A stretch of DNA of 64,000 nucleotides, taken from positions 1 through 64,000 of the forward strand of contig NZ_JAJNCX010000017.1 of the NCBI RefSeq assembly GCF_021026315.1, written 5' to 3'. Shown here in pieces: positions 9,340 through 17,233 of this stretch. A model generated the notes under the pieces. That model saw nothing but the letters and a program-made list of their open reading frames with translations. It was not told where the DNA came from and searched no databases. Each line of letters opens with the position of its first letter. Position 1 is the stretch's first letter. The position numbers were made by a program, and so were the translations under genes. The stretch comes from Rhizobium sp. C4. GTDB taxonomy: Bacteria; Pseudomonadota; Alphaproteobacteria; Rhizobiales; Rhizobiaceae.

Positions 9340-9630
9340 ATGTCGCGCAGCTGCGAATTGACCGCCAAGGGCGTACAGGTTGGCAACAACGTCAGCCATG
9401 CAAACAACAAGACGAAGCGCCGCTTCCTCCCGAACCTCGTCAACGTGACGCTGATTTCGGATGCACTCGGCCAGAGCTTCCGCCTGCGCGTTTCCGCAGC
9501 AGCGCTCCGCTCCGTCGAGCATCGCGGTGGCCTTGACGCCTTCCTTGCCAAGGCAAACGAAAACGAACTCAGCATGCGCGCCCGCCTGCTGAAGCGCCAG
9601 ATCGCCAAGAAGCTCGCTGAAGCTGCTTGA
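9340..9630 (+). CDS. rpmB: 50S ribosomal protein L28
   Basis: A 96-residue protein of the large ribosomal subunit. The N-terminus [20 protein letters not shown] and the [11 protein letters not shown] segment are diagnostic of alphaproteobacterial L28, which is longer at the C-terminus than the enterobacterial form and lacks zinc-binding cysteine pairs. AGGGTG precedes the ATG. It is monocistronic, with a good promoter upstream and a hairpin terminator 26 nt after the stop. The related rpmG is not adjacent, as is usual in rhizobia. Confidence 0.98.
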   Translation: MSRSCELTAKGVQVGNNVSHANNKTKRRFLPNLVNVTLISDALGQSFRLRVSAAALRSVEHRGGLDAFLAKANENELSMRARLLKRQIAKKLAEAA

Positions 9631-9655
9631 TCGACTGATGCAGTCATTATGATTG

Positions 9656-9685
9656 AAGGCTTGGATGCCCGGCATCCGAGCCTTT
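9656..9685 (+). terminator. Intrinsic terminator of rpmB
   Basis: AAGGCT and GGATG (9656-9667) pair with CATCC and AGCCTT through a 13-bp stem with one T/G mismatch and a small loop, followed by a T-run. Confidence 0.85.
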
Positions 9686-9737
9686 TCTCATGAATGAGAC
9701 CTGCTGGTCTCCCCAATTCACATTTCTGTCCCTCCAA

Positions 9738-9767
9738 CTGGTGGCATCACCCAGGATAAAAAAATGC
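9738..9767 (+). promoter_or_regulatory. Candidate preQ1-I-like riboswitch at the start of the queuosine-precursor transporter
   Basis: CTGG (9738-9741) pairs with CCAG (9751-9754) around a 9-nt loop. The loop's GCAT (9744-9747) can pair with ATGC (9764-9767), which is the start codon plus one base, across an A-rich linker (GATAAAAAA). A short hairpin with an A-rich tail forming a pseudoknot is the architecture of class I preQ1 riboswitches, and the gene controlled transports preQ0/preQ1-type precursors. The AGGA ribosome-binding site (9753-9756) would be occluded. P1 is only 4 bp and an alternative GGTG/CACC hairpin exists, so this is a candidate only. Confidence 0.42.
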
Positions 9768-10402
9768 TGATAGACAAGCGTACTCTGCCCTTCGTGGCCC
9801 TGATGACCCTCGTGGTCGTCTCCTCCAACTACCTCGTCCAGTTCCCGATCCAGGGAACGCTGTTCGGCATCAATCTCGCCGACCTGCTCACCTACGGGGC
9901 TTTCACCTATCCCTTCGCCTTCCTCGTCACCGACCTGACGAACCGCCAGTTCGGCCCCTCGGCCGCGCGCAAGGTGGTTGCCGTCGGCTTTGCCGTGGCC
10001 GTTGTCTTCTCGATCTTTGCCTCCACGCATCGCATCGCGATTGCTTCAGGCACGGCCTATCTGGTCGGCCAGCTGCTCGACATCACGGTGTTCAACCGCC
10101 TGCGCCGCCTGTCGTGGTGGAAGGCGCCGCTGATTGCGAGCCTCTTGGGTTCGGCCATCGACACGATCATCTTCTTCTCGCTGGCCTTCGCCCCCGTCTT
10201 CGCCTTCATCGGCCCGAACGACGACTTCGCCATCGGCTGGGGCACGATCCTCGGCATCTTCTCGACGGAAGCCCCGCGCTGGATCTCCTGGGCCATCGGC
10301 GACTTCTCCGTGAAGCTCCTCTGCGGCATCGTCCTGCTGCTGCCCTACGGCGCCTTCATCTCCGTGGTGAAGCCCATGCCGGGCCAGGCTGCGAAGGCCT
10401 GA
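9764..10402 (+). CDS. Queuosine precursor transporter, VUT/YhhQ family
   Basis: A 212-residue inner-membrane protein with six or so hydrophobic helices. The TYGAFTYPFAFLVTDLTNRQFGP motif (middle of the first half) and the later RWISWAIGDFSVKLLCG segment are characteristic of COG1738/YhhQ (VUT family), which imports preQ0/preQ1 for queuosine tRNA modification. AGGA lies 7 nt before the ATG. A hairpin with an A-rich tail overlaps the start site, a plausible riboswitch consistent with this substrate. It is followed by a strong palindrome and then a convergent gene. Confidence 0.92.
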   Translation: MLIDKRTLPFVALMTLVVVSSNYLVQFPIQGTLFGINLADLLTYGAFTYPFAFLVTDLTNRQFGPSAARKVVAVGFAVAVVFSIFASTHRIAIASGTAYLVGQLLDITVFNRLRRLSWWKAPLIASLLGSAIDTIIFFSLAFAPVFAFIGPNDDFAIGWGTILGIFSTEAPRWISWAIGDFSVKLLCGIVLLLPYGAFISVVKPMPGQAAKA

Positions 10403-10426
10403 GCCTCGAAGGCAATGCCTCTCTTC

Positions 10427-10459
10427 TCCATTGTGCCGGACCTGATCCGGCACAATGGA
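10427..10459. repeat. Perfect 14-bp palindrome of the TGCCGGA/TCCGGCA type
   Basis: TCCATTGTGCCGGA (10427-10440) and its exact reverse complement (10446-10459) flank a 5-nt loop between convergent genes. The core TGCCGGA...TCCGGCA recurs at 25443-25463 and 45319-45339, so this is a dispersed repeat that can also act as a terminator. Confidence 0.8.
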
Positions 10460-10494
10460 AGGAACCCAGAGCCTCATATGAGGAACCCGCCCCT

Positions 10495-11505
10495 TCAATC
10501 CTTCAGCCGAAACTCCAGCATCAGATTGCTTTGCAGGAAGGAATTGTTGTTGTCGGAGACGAGGACAAGATGCGTTGAGCCGTCAGCGGCATGGAACGCA
10601 TCCACGCCTTCCATATTGTCGATCTTGTAGCTCAGATCGGCCACCATCAGCTCCTCGCCATCGACGGTCGCATCCGGCCTGATGTCATCGGCGCGGATCA
10701 GTCGCAAACGGATTGCCACGCCCTGCAACAGGCTGAAGCTGCGCTCCAGCAGCACGAGATCACCGCTCGGCAGGAAGGTGCCGTCGCTGATGTCGAAGGC
10801 GCCATGGCGGCGGACATAGAAGATGCCCTTGCGCGGCCCCTCGAGAACGGCCGCGTAGTTGTCTCCAGCCGCGTTCAGGCTCTCCTCTGCCACGATCACC
10901 GGCGAACCCGCCAGCGGCCCGTTGGCAGGCGCTACAACGACCGTCTCAAGGCCCTTGTTGGCTTTCAGCCGCGCATCCGGGATCAGCTTGGACAATGTAC
11001 GCTTCGGGGGTGAGGTCTGAAAGCCCGGATCGGGATAGACATCGACGCGGTGAACCCGCTCGAAACTCACCAGCACCTCTCCAGTCCTGAATGCCAGGCT
11101 CTCGGCATCCATCTTTTCCTTGCGGGCATCCGGCCTGCCGGATTTCGCCAGCATCGGCGTGACGTCCACGTCTGCGATCCCGGCAAGACGGCCGGCCGCA
11201 TCACGCACCAGCGCACCGGTAATCCAGTCGCCGTTGTCGATCACGCCGACGAAATGTGTCTGGTCGGGCCGCAAGCGGATGGAAGACCAGCCGCCGAAAT
11301 TCGGATCGGGCGATTTCATCACCAGCCCGACGAGAAATTCCAGCCGGCCGAAAACGGTCTCCGAACTGCCCGGGTGAAAGGTTTCGATGCGCTCGCTTGT
11401 CACCGCGACCGGAGCGGCATGCGCCATGGCAGGGGCGACGCCGAGCATGGCGACGACGGCGCAATCCCTCAGGAGACTCTTCACGTCAGGCAAACCTTTG
11501 TTCAA
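10495..11505 (-). CDS. Exported esterase-like activity of phytase family protein
   Basis: A 336-residue protein with an N-terminal signal peptide (hydrophobic stretch ending AMAHA-A near residue 31). The body matches the phytase-like domain (COG4246): a GGWSSIRLRPD segment, repeated VYPDPGF/RHGAFDISDGTFLPSGDLVLLERSF blades and a terminal MEGVDAF...LVLVSDNN motif, suggesting a beta-propeller. It is expected in the periplasm; phosphatase or esterase activity is a family assumption. Its start lies 8 nt past the cobT stop, so it is probably cotranscribed with cobS-cobT. Confidence 0.87.
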   Translation of the reverse strand: MNKGLPDVKSLLRDCAVVAMLGVAPAMAHAAPVAVTSERIETFHPGSSETVFGRLEFLVGLVMKSPDPNFGGWSSIRLRPDQTHFVGVIDNGDWITGALVRDAAGRLAGIADVDVTPMLAKSGRPDARKEKMDAESLAFRTGEVLVSFERVHRVDVYPDPGFQTSPPKRTLSKLIPDARLKANKGLETVVVAPANGPLAGSPVIVAEESLNAAGDNYAAVLEGPRKGIFYVRRHGAFDISDGTFLPSGDLVLLERSFSLLQGVAIRLRLIRADDIRPDATVDGEELMVADLSYKIDNMEGVDAFHAADGSTHLVLVSDNNNSFLQSNLMLEFRLKD

Positions 11506-11513
11506 GCCGGCGA

Positions 11514-13424
11514 TCAGCCCGCGCGGCGCATGCCCCGGCGGCCACTGCCGCCCGCTTCGCTCTCATCGGCAAAGAGGGCTGCCAGCTGCTCGGTCATCGC
11601 GCCGGCCAGCTCGTCCGCATCCACGATGGTCACGGCCTTGCGGTAGTAGCGCGTCACGTCGTGACCGATACCGATGGCGAGCAGCTCGACCGGCGACTTG
11701 GTCTCGATCTGCTCGATGACCGCGCGCAGGTGGCGCTCCAGATAATTGCCCGGATTGACCGACAGCGTCGAATCGTCGACCGGCGCGCCATCCGAGATCA
11801 TCATCAGAATGCGCCGCTGTTCCGGCCGGGCGAGCAGACGGTTATGCGCCCAGATCAGTGCTTCGCCGTCGATGTTTTCCTTGAGCAGCCCCTCGCGCAT
11901 CATCAGACCGAGATTGGCCCGTGCGCGCCGCCAGGGCGTGGCTGCCGACTTGTAGATGATATGGCGCAGATCGTTGAGGCGGCCGGGCGTTGCCGGCTTG
12001 CCGTCAGCCAGCCACTTCTCGCGCGACAGTCCGCCCTTCCAGGCCTTGGTGGTGAAGCCGAGAATTTCGACCTTCACGCCGCAGCGCTCCAGCGTGCGGG
12101 CGAGAATGTCGGCGCAAGTGGCGGCGACCGTGATCGGTCGGCCGCGCATGGAGCCGGAATTATCTATCAGCAGCGTCACGACCGTATCGCGGAACTTCGT
12201 GTCGCGCTCCTGCTTGAAGGAGAGCGGCTGCATCGGGTCGATGACCATGCGCACAAGCCGCGCCGGGTCGAGATAACCCTCTTCGAGGTCGAAGTCCCAG
12301 GAGCGGTTCTGCTGCGCCATCAGGCGGCGCTGCAGGCGGTTGGCAAGACGGCCGACCGCGCCCTGAAGATGCGCCAGCTGCTTGTCGAGGAACGCGCGCA
12401 GGCGCAGGAGTTCCGATTCGTCGCACAGCTCTTCGGCCGGGATTTCCTCGTCGAATTCCTGCGTAAAGACCTTGTAGTCGACCTTGTCGTTGAAATCGTC
12501 GAAGGGGCTCGCCGGGCGCTTCATTTCGCCGGGCGTTTCGCTGTCCTCGTCGCCGTCGTCGCTCATGTCGTCGTCGGAAATCTCCGCGCCGTCCATTTCG
12601 CCGTCGTCCAGCTGCTCGTCGGAGGCCTCGCTGTCTTCGGACGGGGCAGCATCATCGCCGGCCTCTTCCTCGACATTGTCCTGATTTTCCTCGTCGCTGC
12701 GCGGGCTGTCCTCTTCGGAGGAATCGTCCTCGTCGTTATTGTCTTCCGTGTCGTTGTCGCCGTAATTCTCGGCCATTTCCATCGAGGTCAGCAGATTGCG
12801 CACCAGCTTGGCAAAGGCCTGCTGGTCCTCGATCGCAGACGGCAGCTTGTCGAGATCGACCGCGCCCTTCTCTTCGAGGAAATCGCGCCACAGATCGAGC
12901 ACCGCACCCGCTTCCGCCGGGGTCTTGCGCCCCGTCAGCCGCTCGCGCACCAGAAGTGCGACAGCATCGTGGATCGGCGCATCCTCGCGCCGCGTCACGG
13001 TGCGATAATTGGACTTCGACAGCCGGTCGGCCAGGACCGTGTCGAGATTGTCGCCCATGCCGGCCATGCGGTTGGCGCCGATCGCCTCCACACGCGCCTG
13101 TTCAACGGCATCGAACACCGCCTTGGCATCCTCGCCCTGCGGCGACATGACGGCGTGAACCTTGGCATTATGGCAGGCCTTGCGCAAAGCCATGGAATCG
13201 CCAAGGCCGCGCGTCATCGAGACATCATGCGCGGTCGGGCGCTTGGAAAGCTCAGGCAGGCGCATGCGGTCGCCGGCAAAGCCGGGCCGCTCGCTCGAAA
13301 AGACAACCTCGATCTCCGGGCTGCCGGCTACCGCGCGGATACAGCCCGTAATCGCCTGCCGAAGCGGCTCGGTATCAACCCCGCCGCCCGGTTTGGCCTT
13401 CGAATTATCGCCCCTGCCTGCCAT
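11514..13424 (-). CDS. cobT: Aerobic cobaltochelatase subunit CobT
   Basis: A 636-residue subunit that, with CobS and CobN, inserts cobalt into hydrogenobyrinic acid a,c-diamide in the oxygen-dependent B12 pathway. The N-terminal third is alpha-helical. An extremely acidic linker (roughly residues 220-300, runs of D/E) follows, then a C-terminal von Willebrand A domain with the MIDAS motif DNSGSM around residue 425. Length and domain order fit CobT. It follows cobS across a 65-nt gap holding a palindromic repeat. CobN is not in this window. Confidence 0.97.
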   Translation of the reverse strand: MAGRGDNSKAKPGGGVDTEPLRQAITGCIRAVAGSPEIEVVFSSERPGFAGDRMRLPELSKRPTAHDVSMTRGLGDSMALRKACHNAKVHAVMSPQGEDAKAVFDAVEQARVEAIGANRMAGMGDNLDTVLADRLSKSNYRTVTRREDAPIHDAVALLVRERLTGRKTPAEAGAVLDLWRDFLEEKGAVDLDKLPSAIEDQQAFAKLVRNLLTSMEMAENYGDNDTEDNNDEDDSSEEDSPRSDEENQDNVEEEAGDDAAPSEDSEASDEQLDDGEMDGAEISDDDMSDDGDEDSETPGEMKRPASPFDDFNDKVDYKVFTQEFDEEIPAEELCDESELLRLRAFLDKQLAHLQGAVGRLANRLQRRLMAQQNRSWDFDLEEGYLDPARLVRMVIDPMQPLSFKQERDTKFRDTVVTLLIDNSGSMRGRPITVAATCADILARTLERCGVKVEILGFTTKAWKGGLSREKWLADGKPATPGRLNDLRHIIYKSAATPWRRARANLGLMMREGLLKENIDGEALIWAHNRLLARPEQRRILMMISDGAPVDDSTLSVNPGNYLERHLRAVIEQIETKSPVELLAIGIGHDVTRYYRKAVTIVDADELAGAMTEQLAALFADESEAGGSGRRGMRRAG

Positions 13425-13443
13425 GATCGTCTTCTTTGTTTAC

Positions 13444-13487
13444 GCGTTTCCGGACGGAAAACCGCTTCACACTTTTCCTGGAAACGC
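13444..13487. repeat. Palindromic repeat between cobS and cobT
   Basis: GCGTTTCC (13444-13451) pairs with GGAAACGC (13480-13487), and inside it GGAAAA (13456-13461) pairs with TTTTCC (13473-13478). It lies directly after the cobS stop on the minus strand. It looks like a common dispersed Rhizobiales element and could stabilise the upstream message or attenuate cobT. Confidence 0.7.
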
Positions 13488-13489
13488 TC

Positions 13490-14479
13490 TTAAGCCGTCA
13501 GTACGATATTGGCAGCGCTTTCCTTGAGCTCGACGCCAAAGGCGCGCTGGTAATGCTCAGCCACCAGCGTGCGCTCCAGCTCGTCGCACTTGTTGAGGAA
13601 GGTCAGCCGGAAGGCAAACGCGACATCGCCGAAGATTTCCGCATTTTCCGCCCAGGTGATGACCGTGCGTGGGCTCATGACGGTCGAAAGATCGCCATTG
13701 ATGAAGGAGGCGCGTGTCAGATCGGCAACGCGGACCATCTTGGAAACCGTGTCGCGACCATTGCCCTGGCGGAAGCTCTTCACCTTGGCGAGAATGATGT
13801 CGACTTCGTTCTCATGCGGCAGATAGTTCAGCGTGGTGACGATCGACCAACGGTCCATCTGGGCCTGGTTGATCTGCTGCGTGCCGTGATAGAGGCCCGT
13901 CGTGTCGCCAAGACCGACCGTGTTGGCGGTCGCAAACAGGCGGAAGGCGGGGTGTGGGCGGATGACGCGGCTCTGGTCGAGCAGCGTCAGGCGGCCCGAG
14001 GATTCCAGAACGCGCTGGATGACGAACATCACGTCCGGGCGGCCGGCATCGTATTCGTCGAAGACGAGCGCGACATTGTGCTGATAGGCCCAGGGAAGAA
14101 TACCGTCCTTGAATTCGGTGATCTGCTTGCCGTCTTTCAGGACGATGGCGTCCTTGCCGACGAGATCGATACGGCTGACATGGCTGTCGAGGTTGACGCG
14201 CACGCAAGGCCAGTTGAGGCGGGCTGCGACCTGCTCGATATGGGTCGACTTGCCCGTGCCGTGATAGCCGGACACCATGACGCGGCGGTTATGCGCGAAG
14301 CCTGCGAGGATCGCGAGCGTCGTGTCGCGGTCGAAGAGATAGTCCGGATCGAGGTCGGGAACGTAAGGGTCGCCCTGGGAGTAGGCGGGAACCATCAGGT
14401 CGCTGTCGATGCCGAAAACCGTGCGCACCGAGACCTTGGTGTCGGGGAGGTTGGAAATTTCCAAATCGATCTTGCTCAT
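13490..14479 (-). CDS. cobS: Aerobic cobaltochelatase subunit CobS
   Basis: A 329-residue AAA+ ATPase that forms a ring complex with CobT and powers cobalt insertion by CobN. Walker A is GYHGTGKST (residues 71-79), Walker B is ALVFDEYD, and LFATANTVG is the sensor 1 region. The protein begins [14 protein letters not shown], the usual CobS N-terminus, and GGAGA lies upstream of that ATG at 14479, so I rejected the longer in-frame start at 14521. It lies 87 nt downstream of the J-domain gene, and cobT follows. Confidence 0.97.
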   Translation of the reverse strand: MSKIDLEISNLPDTKVSVRTVFGIDSDLMVPAYSQGDPYVPDLDPDYLFDRDTTLAILAGFAHNRRVMVSGYHGTGKSTHIEQVAARLNWPCVRVNLDSHVSRIDLVGKDAIVLKDGKQITEFKDGILPWAYQHNVALVFDEYDAGRPDVMFVIQRVLESSGRLTLLDQSRVIRPHPAFRLFATANTVGLGDTTGLYHGTQQINQAQMDRWSIVTTLNYLPHENEVDIILAKVKSFRQGNGRDTVSKMVRVADLTRASFINGDLSTVMSPRTVITWAENAEIFGDVAFAFRLTFLNKCDELERTLVAEHYQRAFGVELKESAANIVLTA

Positions 14480-14566
14480 TGCGTCTCCATCGCGGCGGAC
14501 CTCGTCCGGCCGACCGCGCAAGGCCTTCCCTGGCGGCTTTGTTCAATCTTGTCCTATCTCGACGGG

Positions 14567-15193
14567 TTAGCAGAAACCCGCCTGCTTTAGCAACTGATAG
14601 GCCTGGACGACGGCGCGAAAACGCTCCTCCGATCCACGGTCGCCGCCATTTGCATCCGGATGATGCTTTTTGACAAGCTCTTTGTAGCGCGACTTGATGT
14701 CCTCGGGCGTCGCATTTGCGGCAAGAGCCAGCGTCTCGAAGGCCTTGCCTTCCAGCGGCTTGAGTTTCTTCACGCGCGGCTCGAAGCGGGGTCCGCGGCC
14801 GCGCCCCTGTTCGACAAAGCCGAACGGGTCCTTCATGCGCGCCTGGGCGCCTGCAGAGCCGGACCGCGTGGTGCCCTGCGTCGGGCCATGTTTGGAATTC
14901 TTGTTGACCCCCACCGTCCAGGTCGGACGATGACCGGTGATCGCCTCTTTCTGATAGCGCGCGATCTCGGTGTCGGAGAGGCCGGAAAAGTAGTTATACC
15001 CCTTGTTGTATTTCTGCACGTGCTCGAAGCAGAAAAGAAAATACTGTCCCTCCGCGTGACGCCCGACAGGCGCGCGGTGCTTGCCCGGTTCGTCACAACC
15101 GTCCCACTGACAGGTGGGGGCGGAAGGCTCCGGCCTCGCTTGCGCATGCTTTCGCGTGCGGATGCGATCAAAGTATTTGGAATCAAGTTTCAT
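14567..15193 (-). CDS. J-domain molecular chaperone (DnaJ-like)
   Basis: A 208-residue protein whose J domain is at the C-terminus, with HPD in KKHHPDANGG near residue 175; most DnaJ proteins carry it at the N-terminus. The N-terminal half has a C-x4-C pair (CQWDGC) and a C-x2-H (CFEH), which could bind a metal, plus an aromatic YNKGYNYF stretch. J domains stimulate the Hsp70 (DnaK) ATPase. This architecture is conserved beside cobS in rhizobia, but a specific client is unknown. The ATG at 15193 is the conserved start; longer forms read into the bolA promoter region. Confidence 0.9.
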   Translation of the reverse strand: MKLDSKYFDRIRTRKHAQARPEPSAPTCQWDGCDEPGKHRAPVGRHAEGQYFLFCFEHVQKYNKGYNYFSGLSDTEIARYQKEAITGHRPTWTVGVNKNSKHGPTQGTTRSGSAGAQARMKDPFGFVEQGRGRGPRFEPRVKKLKPLEGKAFETLALAANATPEDIKSRYKELVKKHHPDANGGDRGSEERFRAVVQAYQLLKQAGFC

Positions 15194-15295
15194 GAGGCGC
15201 TGAGTATGGGGTTTTAAAAACCCCACCACAAGAATTGACAAGCAAGAATGTTGGTGGCCTTCTGGAACCCTTTTCGCCGCTTTGCAAGGGTGCCA

Positions 15296-15574
15296 ATGTC
15301 CGTTCAATCCGAGATAGAGGAGCTGCTGGGAACACACTTCCAGCCGGAACGCCTCGCCGTGATCAACGAAAGCGACCGCCATGCCGGTCATCGCCCGGAG
15401 GAAGAGGGCAACGAGACGCATATGCGGGTCCGCATCGTCTCGCCCACCTTCGCCGGCATGACCCGCGTTGCCCGCCACCGCGCCATCAATGACGCGCTGA
15501 AGCCCGCCTTCGACAAGGGCCTGCATGCGCTGGCCATCGAGGCCGCCGCCCCCGGCGAGGCAACCCGGTGGTAA
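15296..15574 (+). CDS. BolA family protein
   Basis: A 92-residue protein with the BolA fold. The N-terminal helix is SEIEELLGTHFQPERLAVINES, HAGHRPEEEGNETHMRVRIVSP covers the beta strands and the conserved His, and RHRAINDALKPAFDKGLHAL is the helix-turn-helix-like segment. BolA proteins partner with monothiol glutaredoxins in Fe-S/iron sensing and affect envelope and division genes. I chose the ATG at 15296 because AAGGG precedes it and it matches family length; an upstream ATG at 15248 would add an unusual aromatic extension. It is divergent from the J-domain gene, a conserved alphaproteobacterial pair. Confidence 0.93.
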   Translation: MSVQSEIEELLGTHFQPERLAVINESDRHAGHRPEEEGNETHMRVRIVSPTFAGMTRVARHRAINDALKPAFDKGLHALAIEAAAPGEATRW

Positions 15575-15622
15575 CGCCGGCGGTGACGCGGCCGTCTTTT
15601 GCTGGTAATGCGCAGCCAGCAA

Positions 15623-15634
15623 TGTAAATGTACA
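15623..15634. promoter_or_regulatory. Possible operator upstream of the TetR-family gene
   Basis: TGTA-N4-TACA (15623-15626/15631-15634) lies 5 nt before the ATG of a TetR-type repressor, a position suited to autoregulation. The arms are short, so chance is possible. Confidence 0.3.
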
Positions 15635-15638
15635 ACAC

Positions 15639-16274
15639 ATGAGAGACGACAAGACATCGCGCGACAAGCGCGGCTATCACCACGGCAATCTGCGCGAGGC
15701 GCTGATCGAGGCCGCGCTGAAGCTGATCAACGAGCATGGCTCGGACGGCGTCACGCTGTCGGAAGCCGCGCGCATTGCCGGCGTCAGCGCCGCAGCCCCC
15801 TATCGCCATTTTAAGGACCGTAACAGCCTGATGACGGCGGTGGCCGAACAGGGTTTTGCGACCTTTGCCGAGGTGCTCGAAAAGGCCCGTGCGGCCACGC
15901 CAAACAATCCGGTGAAGTCGCTGATGGCGATCGGCGAGGCCTATCTGGATTTTGCCCGCCGCGCGCCGGCACACTATGCTGCGATGTTCGAAGCCGGTAT
16001 CGCGCATGGTTCGACGCCGGATCTCGCCCGCGAAAGTGCCCGCGCCTTCAACGTGTTGCGCGATGCCGCCACCGACATCCACGCCATTCTCCCACCGGAT
16101 CGCCGCGCCCCTGCGCTGATGATTGCGCTGCATATCTGGTCGCTGACCCATGGCGTTTCCTCGCTGTTTCTCCGCGGTGACAACGCCCGGCGAAACCTGC
16201 CGGTGAAGCCGGAGGAACTGCTGGAATCCGGCGTCCTGATCTATCTCGACGGCCTCGGCTACGCGCCGCGCTGA
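15639..16274 (+). CDS. TetR/AcrR family transcriptional regulator
   Basis: A 211-residue DNA-binding regulator. The N-terminal helix-turn-helix is REALIEAALKLINEHGSDGV followed by SEAARIAGVSAAAPYRHF (about residues 18-58). The C-terminal ligand domain, with PAHYAAMFEAG and ALHIWSLTHGVSSLF, matches the TetR_C_13 (WHG) group. Ligand and targets are unknown. A short palindrome lies just before its start, and a better one (16350-16364) lies in the promoter region of the next gene, so the downstream DUF2852 gene is a candidate target. Confidence 0.9.
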   Translation: MRDDKTSRDKRGYHHGNLREALIEAALKLINEHGSDGVTLSEAARIAGVSAAAPYRHFKDRNSLMTAVAEQGFATFAEVLEKARAATPNNPVKSLMAIGEAYLDFARRAPAHYAAMFEAGIAHGSTPDLARESARAFNVLRDAATDIHAILPPDRRAPALMIALHIWSLTHGVSSLFLRGDNARRNLPVKPEELLESGVLIYLDGLGYAPR

Positions 16275-16349
16275 CGGCGACCGCAACCCAACCGATCAAA
16301 TATTTTCGTTGCCTTCTTGACTTTCCCCAGCACTCCGCCAATCTATGTG

Positions 16350-16364
16350 AATGTTATTAACATT
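16350..16364. promoter_or_regulatory. Perfect 7-1-7 inverted repeat before the DUF2852 gene
   Basis: AATGTTA-T-TAACATT is a perfect palindrome 20 nt before the start codon of the DUF2852 gene and 76 nt past the TetR-type gene. Symmetry and position suit a repressor operator; the cognate protein is not shown by sequence. Confidence 0.45.
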
Positions 16365-16383
16365 AACACCAACGGAGGCAGCG

Positions 16384-16896
16384 ATGAGCATCGCCACCAA
16401 ACTGGATGAAATGGGACGTCCCGCATGGATCGTGGCGATGATTGCCGGCTTCATCATCTTCTGGCCGATTGGCTTGGCCATTCTGGCTTTCACCATATGG
16501 AGTGGTAGAATGGGTTGCAGATCTTACGCATATGCCGGCTATCGTGACGAACGCCGCGCCTGGAAGGAAGCATGGCGGGACCGCAAGCGCGAGATGCGCG
16601 AGATGTTCCGCTCGGAGCGCAACCGCTTCGGCGGTGCGATGAGCGCCACCGGCAACAGCGCCTTTGACGACTACAAGGCCGAAACGCTGCGCCGCCTCGA
16701 ACAGGAACAGGCCGAATTCGGCGAATTCCTCGACAACCTGCGCCGTTCGCGTGACAAGGCCGAGTTCGAACAGTTCATGCAGAGCCGCCGCAACGCGACG
16801 GCGCCTGCAACGACCGAGACCAACGGTTCCAACAACGCCCCGAGCGATATCGAACCCTGGCGCGGCCCGTCGGAAAACAACACGCCGAACTACTGA
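16384..16896 (+). CDS. DUF2852 membrane protein
   Basis: A 170-residue protein with one strong transmembrane segment at about residues 15-40 ([20 protein letters not shown]). A highly charged Arg/Glu-rich coiled region follows (residues 55-135, with [13 protein letters not shown]-like and [21 protein letters not shown] stretches), then a polar tail. It matches DUF2852, an uncharacterised alphaproteobacterial family. I chose the ATG at 16384, preceded by GGAGG. A palindromic putative operator precedes it, and a strong terminator follows. Confidence 0.85.
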   Translation: MSIATKLDEMGRPAWIVAMIAGFIIFWPIGLAILAFTIWSGRMGCRSYAYAGYRDERRAWKEAWRDRKREMREMFRSERNRFGGAMSATGNSAFDDYKAETLRRLEQEQAEFGEFLDNLRRSRDKAEFEQFMQSRRNATAPATTETNGSNNAPSDIEPWRGPSENNTPNY

Positions 16897-16914
16897 GTCC
16901 GGCGTGACATCCAG

Positions 16915-16948
16915 AACCGGCATCGTCCCAGGGACGGTGCCGGTTTTC
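16915..16948 (+). terminator. Intrinsic terminator after the DUF2852 gene
   Basis: AACCGGCATCGTCCC (16915-16929) pairs with GGGACGGTGCCGGTT across a single-base apex, with one mismatch, followed by TTTTCGTTTG. Confidence 0.88.
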
Positions 16949-17044
16949 GTTTGTGACCTCGACCGGAACAAATGCTGCGTACCCTGCGTTTGCCTCCCCG
17001 AATGTCACATCATTCGTCAGCGCAGCAGTGCGGAGGTAAAGACT

Positions 17045-17218
17045 ATGCTGAAATGGGCTCTGATTTTTCTCATCATTTCGGTCGTCGCCGGTCTCTTCGG
17101 CTTCACCGGCATTTCCGCGGCGGCAGGCGGCGTTGCGCGCGTCCTGTTCTTCATCGCGATCGTGATCTTCCTGATCTTCGTCGTGCTGGCCATTCTCGGC
17201 ATCGGCGTGGTGGCATAA
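17045..17218 (+). CDS. DUF1328 small membrane protein
   Basis: A 57-residue, almost wholly hydrophobic protein with two predicted membrane helices. [20 protein letters not shown] and the [16 protein letters not shown] segment are the conserved core of DUF1328 (YtjA-like). The gene is short but well supported: GGAGGTAAA lies 5-6 nt before the ATG. Function is unknown; related small proteins are often stress-inducible. It ends 15 nt before the convergent CBS-domain gene. Confidence 0.9.
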   Translation: MLKWALIFLIISVVAGLFGFTGISAAAGGVARVLFFIAIVIFLIFVVLAILGIGVVA

Positions 17219-17233
17219 CGAAGTTTGCCGCCC

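Noticed and set aside
11256-13493. A 745-codon open frame opposite cobT
   Set aside because: Shadow of the acidic/GC-rich cobT sequence; no ribosome-binding site or recognisable domain.
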